NCBI GenBank assembly: GCA_910579735.1
Contig: CAJTUZ010000002.1
Coordinates: forward strand, 62,001-126,000
Source: an uncultured Lachnospiraceae bacterium
Lineage (GTDB): Bacteria > Bacillota > Clostridia > Lachnospirales > Lachnospiraceae
Length of the DNA stretch: 64,000 nt
Direction: 5' to 3'
A program made the position numbers and the translations under genes. The notes beneath the pieces are model-generated. The model had not been told where the DNA came from, did no database searches, and saw only the letters and a list, made by a program, of their open reading frames with translations. Position 1 is the first letter of the stretch. Every line of letters begins with the position of its first letter. Positions 24,011-33,496 of the stretch are shown piece by piece.

Positions 24011-25603
24011 ATGAAATTTTTGAAGAAAATCTTATATGCAATACTTATATTTTTTATGTTATGCTGCGGCATTATTTTCTTATGCGCTATGAATCCGGAG
24101 CTTTCGGAGAAGATTGCCGATACGCTGAAGCTGGAAGAGGACAGGGGCGTCAATGCCAGTCCGGCTGCCGGCAAGGGAAGCTCGCTTGGCAATGATAACA
24201 GTATTTACAGCGGGCAGGCACAAAGTACGGTAACGGAAGATATCGATAACGATACGGAACCGGCGCCGGAAGCCGTAGAGCAGCCTGAAACACAATCGCA
24301 GCCTACATATGCGACAGGTCCTGATATTATGACAGAGGCGGAAGGCCTGCAGGACATGGATACAAAAGAGCCGTCAGTTCCTTATGGAATTACGGCGCCG
24401 GCCGATGTGGCGGGTAAGAACGGATATCAGCCGATACAGGATGAAAATACACAGATCGATGATGAGGAAGCAGACCGGCTGATCGGTGAGATCGGGCCCG
24501 GTCAGACGGGAGATGGCCTTACATTCGATCCGCTTTTTTATCCCTATTATAGTATGCTCGATGCACGCGGACAGCATCTTTACAGGCAGATTTATGCGAA
24601 CGCGAACGCTTTGACCGAACGTTTTTCTCCGATAGAGGATGTTTCGGTAGGTTCTTTGCGGAATGTGTTTGCGGCAGTTTATAACGATCATCCGGAACTT
24701 TTCTGGGTGGATACGGCATATTCCTGCAAATACAGAAAGAACGGGCAGTGTGCAGAGATCAATCTGCAGTTCAATTCTACTGCAGATAATCTGTCGCAGG
24801 AGAAAGCGGCGTTTGAAGAGAAGGCCAAAGCGATTATAGACGGGGCCGGGGATCTTGGCAGTTATTATGAAAAGGAAAAATATGTGCATGATACGCTGAT
24901 TGCACAGGTAGACTATGCGGCTTCCGCCAAAATGAACCAGAGTGCATACAGCGCGCTTGTAAACGGAAGAACGGTCTGCGCCGGGTATGCCAGAGCTTAT
25001 CAGTATATGCTGCAGCAGCTTGGAATTCCCTGCTATTATTGTACAGGGTATGCGGGAGAGAGCCATGCATGGAACATCGTCGGTTTAGAGGACGGTTATT
25101 ACAATGTGGATACGACATGGGATGATACCGGTTCCGGTACATATGACTATTTCAATAAAACGGATTCCGATTATATGGGGACGCATTTAAGACAGGAATT
25201 ATCGGTCAATCTACCGCCCTGTAACGGAACGGCCTATCGGAATCTGGAGAAAACATCTGATGACGATACGGAAGGAAGCGGGACATCATCCGATGGCAGA
25301 AGAAGTCTGTCGGAGCTTGGGATAGCGCCGGAAACGGCTTTATCTACGCTGGAAGATTATTATAACAACTGTTATCAAAATATTGTGCGGGCCGGAAGAG
25401 GACAATTCAACTTCTGGAACGTGGTAAAAGGAGATAATGTTTTTCTGGATGTATATGGGGCCTATCAGACGGAAGACTACAGACAGGGGTATATGGAAAG
25501 TGCGATGACGGAGGTAGATGGCTCGTTTTATCTGGTCAACTGGACGATCGAGTCATTGCAGGATGGTTATTATCTGATCACGCATGACGTAAATATACAG
25601 TAG
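24011..25603 (+). CDS. Membrane-anchored transglutaminase-like domain protein
   Basis: The 530-residue protein begins with a lysine-rich start and one membrane helix (about residues 8-28), followed by a low-complexity linker to about residue 170. A transglutaminase/protease core lies around 280-385: the catalytic Cys in GRTVCAGYA (about residue 322), His in ESHAWNIV (about 355) and Asp in YYNVDTTWDD (about 371). Such extracellular domains act as cysteine peptidases or crosslinking enzymes in cell-surface processes. The C-terminal 100 residues form a separate unrecognised region. The start has GGGACACGGC upstream, a modest site. Confidence 0.85.
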   Translation: MKFLKKILYAILIFFMLCCGIIFLCAMNPELSEKIADTLKLEEDRGVNASPAAGKGSSLGNDNSIYSGQAQSTVTEDIDNDTEPAPEAVEQPETQSQPTYATGPDIMTEAEGLQDMDTKEPSVPYGITAPADVAGKNGYQPIQDENTQIDDEEADRLIGEIGPGQTGDGLTFDPLFYPYYSMLDARGQHLYRQIYANANALTERFSPIEDVSVGSLRNVFAAVYNDHPELFWVDTAYSCKYRKNGQCAEINLQFNSTADNLSQEKAAFEEKAKAIIDGAGDLGSYYEKEKYVHDTLIAQVDYAASAKMNQSAYSALVNGRTVCAGYARAYQYMLQQLGIPCYYCTGYAGESHAWNIVGLEDGYYNVDTTWDDTGSGTYDYFNKTDSDYMGTHLRQELSVNLPPCNGTAYRNLEKTSDDDTEGSGTSSDGRRSLSELGIAPETALSTLEDYYNNCYQNIVRAGRGQFNFWNVVKGDNVFLDVYGAYQTEDYRQGYMESAMTEVDGSFYLVNWTIESLQDGYYLITHDVNIQ

Positions 25604-25691
25604 GGTGTGCCGGTCTGCAGCAGGCGGATATGCGGCAGCCGGGCAGAAATAAAAGGTAAGAAGCAGCAGTACGCAGGAGGAAACTGGTAGT

Positions 25692-27014
25692 ATGAAAGTA
25701 TTAGTGATTAACGGAAGTCCGAAAGGAAAGGACAGCATTACATTTCAAACGGTGCGTTTTTTACAGAGAAAATTCCCGAAGGATGATTTTGAGATCATTC
25801 ATGCCGGTGCGCAGATCGCGTTGTGGGAGAGGGATATGTCTTCTTTGAAAGAAGCCGTCGAATCGGCGCGGATCATTCTTTTTGCCTATCCGGTCTATAC
25901 TTTTATGGCGCCTTCACAGCTCCACCGTTTTATTACACGCATGAAGGAGCAGGACATAGATTTTTCCGGAAAATATGCATTGCAGATAACGACGTCCAAG
26001 CGTTTCTATGACGTGACGGCACATCGTTATATTGAAGAGAATTGTAAAGATATGGGGATGCGGGTGCTTCGTGGGTTTTCCGCAGACATGAACGATCTTT
26101 TGACAAAAGAAGGGCAGCTTCAGGTCATCACATATTGGAATTATGTGAAACATATAATAGAGCAGGAGGCTTCTCCGTTTGAAGAAGAAACGGACGATAC
26201 GCCCTTTAATCAAAAAAACGGAAAGCACCGCATTATCATTGTGACGGACTGCTCAGAGAAGAATGAGAGGCTTCGACGGATGATCATAGACTTTCGAAAG
26301 GCGTTTCCTTATGAGAGCCATGTTGTCAATCTGCGTAAATTTGCTTTTCGGGGCGGGTGTATGGGATGTTTTCATTGCGCGTCAGATGGCGAATGTGTTT
26401 ACAAGGATGGTTTCGATGAGCTGCTGCGCGGTAAGATTCAACGTGCGGACAGTATCGTTTACGCTTTTTCCATAAAAGACCACTCGATGGGAACCGTGTT
26501 CAAGACTTATGACGACAGGCAGTTCTGCAACGGACACCGCACCGTGACTATGGGAAAACCGACGGCTTATTTGATCGATGGAGAGTTTTCACAGGAAAAA
26601 AATCTGCAGATGATACTGGAAGCGAGAAGTCAGGTGGGCGGAAACTTTCTGGCAGGTATTGCGACAAACGAAGGCGTGGGAGCCGATTCTACGAAAACTT
26701 GTGCAGATAAGCTGGCCTATGCGCTTACACATCGGATCCGCGTCAACAGAAATTTTTATGGTGTGGGCGGTATGAAGATATTTCGTGATTTAATTTTTGA
26801 AATGCAGGGGATGATGCGGGCTGATCATAAATTCTACAAAGCGCATCATTTATATGATTTCCCGCAGAAGAAGGCTGGTACGATCCTTTTTATGAAGCTG
26901 GTCGGATTGCTTCTTAGAATGCCGCAGAGCAGGGCACAAATGCAGGCAAAGATGACGGAAGGCATGCTGGCTCCGTATGAAAGAGTGATCAGAGGGAAAC
27001 AGCTTGGCGACTGA
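25692..27014 (+). CDS. Tandem flavodoxin-like reductase (two fused domains)
   Basis: The 440-residue protein appears to hold two flavodoxin folds. Residues 1-160 start MKVLVINGSPKGKDS with the FMN loop and contain FAYPVYTFMAPSQLHRFI. Residues 175-400 begin HRIIIVTDCSEKNER and have a GGCMGCFHCASDGECVYKD cysteine block (about 219-237), typical of iron-sulfur-flavoprotein or NADPH-dependent FMN reductase relatives. The second domain lacks the canonical GSPR loop. A C-terminal extension rich in Arg, Lys and Met follows. A substrate is not evident. Spacing to the HAD gene is 42 bases. Confidence 0.78.
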   Translation: MKVLVINGSPKGKDSITFQTVRFLQRKFPKDDFEIIHAGAQIALWERDMSSLKEAVESARIILFAYPVYTFMAPSQLHRFITRMKEQDIDFSGKYALQITTSKRFYDVTAHRYIEENCKDMGMRVLRGFSADMNDLLTKEGQLQVITYWNYVKHIIEQEASPFEEETDDTPFNQKNGKHRIIIVTDCSEKNERLRRMIIDFRKAFPYESHVVNLRKFAFRGGCMGCFHCASDGECVYKDGFDELLRGKIQRADSIVYAFSIKDHSMGTVFKTYDDRQFCNGHRTVTMGKPTAYLIDGEFSQEKNLQMILEARSQVGGNFLAGIATNEGVGADSTKTCADKLAYALTHRIRVNRNFYGVGGMKIFRDLIFEMQGMMRADHKFYKAHHLYDFPQKKAGTILFMKLVGLLLRMPQSRAQMQAKMTEGMLAPYERVIRGKQLGD

Positions 27015-27056
27015 ACCTTCGAGGATAAATAGTTAAAAAGGAAAATAAGATAAATA

Positions 27057-27833
27057 ATGAAATTATATCAGGATTATATTTTTGACCTATACGGAACTCT
27101 CGTGGATATTCGGACGGATGAAGAACAGCGGGTGTTATGGAATAAGATGTCACTCTTTTTCGGTTATTATGGAGCTGTTTATGCGCCGGAAGAATTGCGC
27201 AGGATGTACCGTAAACTTGTTACGGACAAAGAAAAAGCGCAAAAGGCAGAAAAAGAACGATGCATGCAGATCGTTCAAAAGGAGCAGATTCATTATGCGC
27301 ATGAGGCATATCCGGAGATACCGATAGAAGAAGTTTTTGAGGAGTTGTATGAAAAGAAGGGAATTCGGGCCGGTAAAGAGCTTGTACTCCATACGGCACA
27401 GATGTTCCGGGTATTTTCAACGCATCATGTCCGCTTATATGCCGGGGCAAAGGAGCTGCTGTCCGAGATACGCAGGAATGGCAGAGGTGTTTACTTATTA
27501 TCCAATGCACAGCGTGTTTTTACGGAATATGAACTGCGGTATCTGGGGATTTACGATAGCTTCGATGGCATATTGATCTCATCCGATCATGGTATCAGAA
27601 AACCCGATGTAGAATTTTTCCGATTGTTATTTGAGAAGTACCGGTTAGATCCGGAGAAATCTCTGATGATCGGGAATGATCTGGATAATGATATAGCCGG
27701 AGCCAAAAGAGCGGGAATGGATACTTTTTATATACATTCCGCTATTTCGCCCGCGCTGAAGCGTGAGGTGGATGCAGACTATACAATGATGCGTATGAAT
27801 CTGAGCAGTCTGACAAAACAGTTGTTTTCATAA
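27057..27833 (+). CDS. HAD superfamily hydrolase, subfamily IA
   Basis: The 258-residue cytoplasmic phosphatase has HAD motif I as DLYGTLVDI (about residues 10-18, with the DxxxT variant nucleophile region), motif II LLSNAQ (about 145), a conserved Lys in GIRKPDVEFF and motif III GNDLDNDIAGAKRAG (about 206-220). The cap inserted after motif I is the C1 type. Similar to nucleotidase YjjG-like enzymes, but the substrate is not fixed by sequence. It lies between the tandem flavodoxin and a small coiled-coil protein. Confidence 0.88.
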   Translation: MKLYQDYIFDLYGTLVDIRTDEEQRVLWNKMSLFFGYYGAVYAPEELRRMYRKLVTDKEKAQKAEKERCMQIVQKEQIHYAHEAYPEIPIEEVFEELYEKKGIRAGKELVLHTAQMFRVFSTHHVRLYAGAKELLSEIRRNGRGVYLLSNAQRVFTEYELRYLGIYDSFDGILISSDHGIRKPDVEFFRLLFEKYRLDPEKSLMIGNDLDNDIAGAKRAGMDTFYIHSAISPALKREVDADYTMMRMNLSSLTKQLFS

Positions 27834-27860
27834 CAGGAAAGAGAAAAGGAGGTATGAGAT

Positions 27861-28145
27861 ATGGATAAGAGTTTTGTTTCCAAAATAGGAGAAACGCTTT
27901 CCGTGAAAGGGAAGGAAGTAACGGATAAGGCCAGGAATCTGGCAGAGATCGCCAGTCTGAAGAGTCAGATCAATGCCTGTGAAGAGGTGGTAAAGAAAAA
28001 TTACATGGAGATCGGAAGGCGTTACTATGAACTGCACGGCACAATGCCGGAAGATGAGTATGACGAACAGTGCAGGGCAATTACCAATGCACAGGGCGGG
28101 ATCGCTGAACTGGAAGGTAAAATAAAAGAAATCAAGGGTATCTGA
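27861..28145 (+). CDS. Small hypothetical coiled-coil protein
   Basis: The 94-residue protein is mostly helical: an N-terminal amphipathic region, a coiled-coil EIASLKSQINACEEVVKKNYMEIGRRYYELHG (about residues 33-64) and a charged C-terminal helix. It resembles the helical part of small zinc-ribbon proteins but without the ribbon. It has an AGGAGG ribosome site and its stop codon lies inside the terminator stem. Confidence 0.75.
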   Translation: MDKSFVSKIGETLSVKGKEVTDKARNLAEIASLKSQINACEEVVKKNYMEIGRRYYELHGTMPEDEYDEQCRAITNAQGGIAELEGKIKEIKGI

Positions 28146-28168
28146 TAGGAGATACCCTTGATTTTTTA
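28131..28168. terminator. Strong intrinsic terminator between convergent genes
   Basis: ATCAAGGGTATC and GATACCCTTGAT form a 12-bp perfect stem with a short loop followed by TTTTTT. It overlaps the stop codon of the small helical protein and separates it from the convergent PBP gene. Confidence 0.92.
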
Positions 28169-28191
28169 TATAGAGATTTGATTTTGGCTTT

Positions 28192-30936
28192 TTATGGTGT
28201 GGGCTGCTGTTCCGGTGGCTGCTGTTCCGGTGGCTGCTGCTCCGGAGGCGGTGCCGGCTGCTGCTGTTCCTGCTGTGCTGCTGCCGCGGCGGCGGCTTCT
28301 GCTGCAGCCTGTGCGTTTCTGGCATCGATTTCTGCGCGCTGCGCAGCAATGACCTGTTCATAATTCGGATCCATATAAAATTCCGCACTGTGCGGGCAGA
28401 TATTGCCGGTTTGTTCCGTTGGCACCATGGATATGGAACCATCTTCATTGATCACTTCCGTCATGGCGTTGGGAGAACCGCTCTGTAAAGCGACGTTTTC
28501 GATCAGCGGTAATTCCAGAACACTGTCTATTTTGAACGGACAAAATTCCGTAGCAGGCTGATTCGTATATTCACAGATAGGACCGGAATAATGAATATCA
28601 CATGTTTCTGTTGGAACAGTGCCTTCCGCAAAATATTCCGTTCGAAGCGTTCCGTTGCACAGGCCATCGATCGGCAGCTTGCCGGAACGGGTACATACCG
28701 TGGCCGTAACAATGCCGCTTGGTACGTTGAAGGACTGATTAGGCAGTTCTTCGTGGATCTTGGACATAACGGCGCGCCATAGCTTCTTGGCGAGATTTTT
28801 CTCATCTCCGCTCAGTTTAACGTTGTTGTCAAAGCCGGCCCAGGTCGTAGCAGTATAATAAGGCGTATATCCTGAGAACCAGACGTCGTTATAGTCGGAA
28901 GTCGTACCTGTTTTACCGGCGATCGCCATGCCTCCGAAGCGTACGGAACCGCCGGTACCGCTTACGACAACGTCCACCATGGCGTCCGTTAATAAGAAAG
29001 CGGTCGTTTCTTTTATGACCTGCTTGGACTGCGGCGCTGTGTTATCCAGGATGACATTGCCGTCGTGATCTAATACTTTGGTGTACAATTTCGGTTTGAT
29101 ATAGGCGCCGCCGTTTGCAATGCATGCATAGGCTGCATTCAGTTCTTCATTGGTAACGCCGTTCGTAATACCGCCGAGCGCTAATGACTGCTGGATATCG
29201 GAGAAGATTTCGCCGTTGATCTCTTTACGCTCTTCCAGGGTAGTAAAACCGAAATTGATCAGGTAATCAAAGCCGAGCTGAGGCGTGATCCAGGTAAGCG
29301 CCTTGACCGTTACGACGTTCATGGACTCTCTGATACCTTCCCGCAAAGAGGAAATACCACGGTATTGCTGACCGTACCAGTTGCCCACCGGACGTCCGTT
29401 GGCATAGTTAAACGGTGCGTCGTCTATTACGGTAGCAAGCGTTAATCCGGCACTGTCCAGAGCCGGTGCATAGGTCGATACGATTTTGAAGGTGGAACCG
29501 GGCTGCCTTTCCGTATCGGTAGCGCGGTTGAGCGTCCGGCTTCCGGATTTGGAACCGCGTCCGCCTTTCATGGCAACTACATAGCCTGTGTGCTGATCCT
29601 GCACGACGAGAGAAACCTGCGGCTGCGGTGTTAAGGAAATCGTTTCGCTGAATACTTCGTCGTTGGGGCCTAAGATCGCTTCTTTATAGAAGTCGATATC
29701 GATATAAGCTTCATCCTGTGAAGAATATATCAGATTATAGCCGGTTTTGGATTCCCGCCAGAAACTGCGGAACATCTCCGTACTGTAATTTACTCTGTCG
29801 CCGTTTTCTTTGATGACGGTCAGATCATAATTGAGATACCACTTGGTATTGGCGGGGAAATTGCTTTCATCCGCAAAGGCTTCATCACAGATTGCCTGAA
29901 TGGCGGGATCCTGCGTGGAATAGATTTTCAGCCCGCCGCTGTATAATAAGGTATAAGCCTGCGTTTCGTTATATCCTGCCGCGATCAGATCTTCCAGAAT
30001 ATCATCCGTAAGCGCATCTACGAAGTATGTAGTTACGGTAGATTCGCCTGTTTCGGAGTCAACGATCTGAATACGGGAGTAAACGTCGTCTGCCATGGCT
30101 TCTTCAAATTCTTCGTGAGAGATATAACCCTGTTCTTCCATATTGGTCAGGACTTTTTCGCGGCGTTCCGCATTTTTATCCGGATGGGTGATCGGATTAT
30201 ATTTGGTGGGGTTCTGTGTGATGCTGGCGATCACGGCGCATTCCGAAAGCGTCAGATCGCTGACGTCTTTGTTGAAATAGCGTTGTGAGGCAGCCTGTAC
30301 ACCGAGCGTATTCTGACCGAGGTTGATCGTATTCATGTAATTGATCAGAATATCGTCTTTCTCCATGACTTTTTCCAGTTCCAGGGCAAGATACTGTTCC
30401 TGAATCTTACGCTGCACCTTTTCCGCAAAAGTATTTTCACTTGTCCAGTCCGTAAAAACGTTATTTTTCAAAAGCTGCTGCGTAATCGTGCTGGCGCCTT
30501 CCGAAAACTTAAATTTATTTTTGATGCCGACCACGGCTGCACGGATGATACCTTTGATGTCGATACCGTTATGATCATAGAAGCGCGCATCCTCAACCGC
30601 AACAAATGCGTGCGCCAGATCCTCGGGAACCATATCCATGCTGACCGGGATACGGTTGGAGTCCGTAGACACCAATTTGGCTGTCTCATGGCCTTCTATA
30701 TCGTATACAAAGGTAGAAAAGCCGGACGGCGTAACGTCAATATTTCCGATATCGGGCGCCGTAGCAAGGATACCCTGAAAAACGCCGATTCCCGCGCAGG
30801 TTCCCAGTACTGCTGCGGACACAAAGAAAAGAAGAACAACCTGGATAAAAGTAAATCCCAGCTTCTTCCCCCACTTTACCGTTTTCGCATTAAGGGCCTT
30901 CTGTTTCTTCCTGACCCCTCTTTTACCGTAATTCAT
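28192..30936 (-). CDS. Class A penicillin-binding protein (PBP1a-type)
   Basis: The enzyme of about 914 residues polymerises and crosslinks peptidoglycan outside the membrane. The ATG at 30936 was preferred over an earlier one 48 bases upstream because GGAGGAG precedes it at the right distance. A cytoplasmic basic start and one membrane helix (about residues 20-45) lead to the GT51 glycosyltransferase (VEDARFYDHNGID; EGASTITQQLLKN) and the transpeptidase domain with SxxK (GSTFK), SMN and KTGTTSDY. The C terminus is a low-complexity Ala/Gln/Pro tail with repeated PPEQQ units. Confidence 0.95.
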   Translation of the reverse strand: MNYGKRGVRKKQKALNAKTVKWGKKLGFTFIQVVLLFFVSAAVLGTCAGIGVFQGILATAPDIGNIDVTPSGFSTFVYDIEGHETAKLVSTDSNRIPVSMDMVPEDLAHAFVAVEDARFYDHNGIDIKGIIRAAVVGIKNKFKFSEGASTITQQLLKNNVFTDWTSENTFAEKVQRKIQEQYLALELEKVMEKDDILINYMNTINLGQNTLGVQAASQRYFNKDVSDLTLSECAVIASITQNPTKYNPITHPDKNAERREKVLTNMEEQGYISHEEFEEAMADDVYSRIQIVDSETGESTVTTYFVDALTDDILEDLIAAGYNETQAYTLLYSGGLKIYSTQDPAIQAICDEAFADESNFPANTKWYLNYDLTVIKENGDRVNYSTEMFRSFWRESKTGYNLIYSSQDEAYIDIDFYKEAILGPNDEVFSETISLTPQPQVSLVVQDQHTGYVVAMKGGRGSKSGSRTLNRATDTERQPGSTFKIVSTYAPALDSAGLTLATVIDDAPFNYANGRPVGNWYGQQYRGISSLREGIRESMNVVTVKALTWITPQLGFDYLINFGFTTLEERKEINGEIFSDIQQSLALGGITNGVTNEELNAAYACIANGGAYIKPKLYTKVLDHDGNVILDNTAPQSKQVIKETTAFLLTDAMVDVVVSGTGGSVRFGGMAIAGKTGTTSDYNDVWFSGYTPYYTATTWAGFDNNVKLSGDEKNLAKKLWRAVMSKIHEELPNQSFNVPSGIVTATVCTRSGKLPIDGLCNGTLRTEYFAEGTVPTETCDIHYSGPICEYTNQPATEFCPFKIDSVLELPLIENVALQSGSPNAMTEVINEDGSISMVPTEQTGNICPHSAEFYMDPNYEQVIAAQRAEIDARNAQAAAEAAAAAAAQQEQQQPAPPPEQQPPEQQPPEQQPTP

Positions 30937-31009
30937 AATACTCCTCCTAAACCCCGTCTTCCATAACCGGGAGTCGTGAACCAAAAAGTTTCTCGGCCGG
31001 CTTTTTAAA

Positions 31010-31260
31010 CCAATACCTAAGGTATTCCGTCATGGAAGAATTGCCAATCGGCAATTCTTCAGGGTGAATATCACCCTGTGAATATCACCCTGTGAATGTC
31101 ACCCTGTGAAACCTAGAATTTCTTGTGCGGCATCCTTATGATCACAACCTGAATACTCCGTCATGGAAGAATTGCCGCCGGCAATTCTTCAGGGTGAAAC
31201 ATAGAATTTCTTTGGCGGCGTCTTATGCCGCCTTAGAAATTCTTTTCACCCTATTATAGC
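31010..31260. repeat. Tandem hairpin repeat upstream of the PBP gene
   Basis: Two diverged units of about 120 bases each hold TCCGTCATGGAAGAATTGCC-loop-GGCAATTCTTCAGGGTGAA followed by a TAGAATTTCTT-type stretch and GCGGC. The 11-bp inverted repeat GAAGAATTGCC/GGCAATTCTTC is perfect in both (near 31036-31061 and 31164-31188) while the loops differ. The first unit has three copies of a TCACCCTGTGAA-like 14-mer inserted. A further hairpin (AGAATTTC...GAAATTCT) closes the array. No gene was found in the 30937-31402 gap. Confidence 0.75.
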
Positions 31261-31402
31261 AAAGATTAATACCCAAAGAAAGGATTTTTCTTCCTTTTTA
31301 ATGATATATTAAGAATTGTTCACAATTTTATACACTTTTATTCCGGCATGTGGTAAGATTAAAAAATCGGAGTTACAGGACAGGAGACAGATAACAGAAG
31401 TT

Positions 31403-32047
31403 ATGGAAAAAGAAAGCAGAAAAGAGCCTTATAAGATCATCATAGAAGGCGGAACGGGACAGATTGAGGAAAAGAAGTCTGTTTTTATCGCCAATACCAC
31501 GCCGGTGCAGACGGAAGAAGAAGCTATCGCCTATATAGAGACGATGAAAAAGAAATATTGGGATGCAAGACACAACTGTTATGCCTATATTTTGGGTGAT
31601 AAGGCGCAGGTGGTGCGTTTTTCGGATGATGGGGAACCTTCGGGGACTGCGGGGAAACCGATTCTGGAAGTTTTGCTCGGTATGGAAGTGCGCAATGTCA
31701 TGATCGTCGTGACCAGATACTTCGGCGGGACACTGCTTGGGACAGGGGGCCTTGTGCGCGCTTATACGCAGGCGGCGAAAGCCGGGATGGAGAACAGCCG
31801 CATCGCCACAATGATATATGGCGTCTGTCTGCATATTACAACGGACTATAATGGGATCGGCAAGATTCAGTACATTTTGGGAATGAGAAATATTACGATA
31901 GAGGAGCCTTCCTATACGGATGTCGTTTCGCTCAAGGTTAAGGTTCCGTATGAAGCGCAGGAGAGTATCCGGAAGGAAATAACGGAAGCTACCGCAGGAA
32001 AAGCGCGGATCGAACAGGCAGAAAGCCTTTACTTTATACAGGAATAG
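31403..32047 (+). CDS. YigZ family protein (UPF0029/IMPACT N-terminal domain)
   Basis: The protein of about 214 residues has the UPF0029 signature: KKYWDARHNCYAYILG near residues 50-65, FSDDGEPSGTAGKP (about 73-86), MIVVTRYFGGTLLGTGGLVRAYTQAA (about 101-126). The C-terminal domain matches DUF1949. The family is linked to translation and to IMPACT, a regulator of Gcn2 in eukaryotes, but bacterial function is unsettled. The ATG at 31403 begins MEKESRKE; an upstream in-frame ATG at 31316 would add an unlikely 29-residue leader that overlaps the promoter region. Confidence 0.88.
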   Translation: MEKESRKEPYKIIIEGGTGQIEEKKSVFIANTTPVQTEEEAIAYIETMKKKYWDARHNCYAYILGDKAQVVRFSDDGEPSGTAGKPILEVLLGMEVRNVMIVVTRYFGGTLLGTGGLVRAYTQAAKAGMENSRIATMIYGVCLHITTDYNGIGKIQYILGMRNITIEEPSYTDVVSLKVKVPYEAQESIRKEITEATAGKARIEQAESLYFIQE

Positions 32048-32113
32048 ATACAGAAATCTGTATATAATAGCAGGTGTATTGTAAATGACCGGCAAGGAGG
32101 CGGAGGTATTGTT

Positions 32114-33445
32114 ATGGAAGAAATCTTGGAGTTACTGAATGCTGGACAGTATGCGAAGCTGCGTCAACTCGTTACGGAGTATAACGTGGCGGATATCGCC
32201 GCCTATATGGAAGGAATGGAACAGGAAGATCTGCTCAAGCTGTTTCGTATCCTGCCCAAAACCATGGCAGCAGATGTATTTTCCTATCTGGAGATCGAAA
32301 CGGAGCAGTATATCATTACTTCCCTGTCAGAGAAAGATGCCGCCAATATTATCGATAATCTGATGGCGGATGATGCGACGGATCTTCTGGAAGAAATGCC
32401 GGCAAACGTCGTCAAGAAACTGCTTGCTCATGCCAGTCCGGAAACGAGAAGGGATATCAATCATCTGCTGCGTTATCCGGAAGATTCGGCCGGCAGTATC
32501 ATGACAGTAGAATACGTGGATCTGAAAGAGACGCTGACGGTGGAAGAGGCGATTGCCAGGATCAGAAAAGTCGGCGTAGACAGTGAAACGATCAATATCT
32601 GCTATGTGCTTGACCAGAGAAGAACATTAGTCGGTACGGTGGCGCTCAGATATCTGCTTCTTAGTGAGCCGGATTCCATTATCGGTGATATTATGCACGA
32701 GAACATTATTTCTCTGCATACAATGATGGATCAGGAAGAGGTGGCAAGGCAGTTTAAGAAATACGATTTTACATCGATGCCTGTCGTAGACAATGAAGAT
32801 CGTTTAGTAGGTATCATTACGGTGGACGATGTTGTAGATATCCTCGAAGAGGAAACAACGGAAGACATTGAAAAGATGGCGGCAATCGTGCCGTCGGACA
32901 AATCCTATATGAAAACAGGTGTTATTGAATCGTGGAAAAAGCGCATCCCGTGGCTTTTGCTTCTGATGATATCGGCTACGTTTACCGGCAGCATTATTGC
33001 CTCTTTTGAATATGCGCTGAGCCGTTACGTCGTATTGACGGCCTTTATCCCGATGCTTATGGATACCGGGGGAAATGCGGGCGGTCAGGCCAGCGCCGTG
33101 ATCATCCGCGGTCTGTCCCTGGACGAGATCCATTTTAAAGACTGGTTTACGGTAGTCTGGAAAGAGATTCGTACGGCAGTCCTGTGCGGTCTGACACTTG
33201 CCGGCTGCAACGTTGTGAAAATGCTGACAATCGATGGCGTAGGCATCCGGGTGGCGCTTGTGGTCAGCCTCACTTTATTCCTTGCCGTTATTGTTGCGAA
33301 GGTGGTAGGGTCCACACTGCCGATGATCGCCAAAAAAATAGGAATGGACCCGGCCGTTATGGCGAGTCCATTCATTACCACGATCGTTGATGCGATCTCT
33401 CTATTGATCTATTTCAGCATTGCAACGGCAGTGCTCGGGATATAA
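32114..33445 (+). CDS. mgtE: Magnesium transporter MgtE
   Basis: The 443-residue channel moves Mg2+ across the membrane. It reads as an N-terminal helical domain (1-130), two CBS domains (about 135-255, with YPEDSAGSIMT and FTSMPVVDNEDRLVGIITVDDVVDI), a plug helix, and five membrane segments from about 280. The selectivity region is visible as MDTGGNAGGQASAVIIRGL (about 316-334). Regulation by cytoplasmic Mg2+ through the N and CBS domains is known for the family. The short leader shows no Mg2+ riboswitch. The gene is 66 bases after yigZ on the same strand. Confidence 0.95.
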   Translation: MEEILELLNAGQYAKLRQLVTEYNVADIAAYMEGMEQEDLLKLFRILPKTMAADVFSYLEIETEQYIITSLSEKDAANIIDNLMADDATDLLEEMPANVVKKLLAHASPETRRDINHLLRYPEDSAGSIMTVEYVDLKETLTVEEAIARIRKVGVDSETINICYVLDQRRTLVGTVALRYLLLSEPDSIIGDIMHENIISLHTMMDQEEVARQFKKYDFTSMPVVDNEDRLVGIITVDDVVDILEEETTEDIEKMAAIVPSDKSYMKTGVIESWKKRIPWLLLLMISATFTGSIIASFEYALSRYVVLTAFIPMLMDTGGNAGGQASAVIIRGLSLDEIHFKDWFTVVWKEIRTAVLCGLTLAGCNVVKMLTIDGVGIRVALVVSLTLFLAVIVAKVVGSTLPMIAKKIGMDPAVMASPFITTIVDAISLLIYFSIATAVLGI

Positions 33446-33496
33446 CGGCAATGCCCTGTACCGCTGATCGTACCGCGCGATAGATAACGCATGTTG

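Noticed and set aside
28178..28363. Plus-strand Cys/Gly-rich frame
   Set aside because: It is the complement of the Pro/Gln-rich tail of the PBP gene and has no independent support.
31010..31260. Possible CRISPR-like array
   Set aside because: There are only two diverged units with palindromic stems and no regularly spaced unique spacers or cas genes.
32048..32113. Magnesium riboswitch upstream of mgtE
   Set aside because: Only 66 bases separate the genes and no M-box pattern fits.
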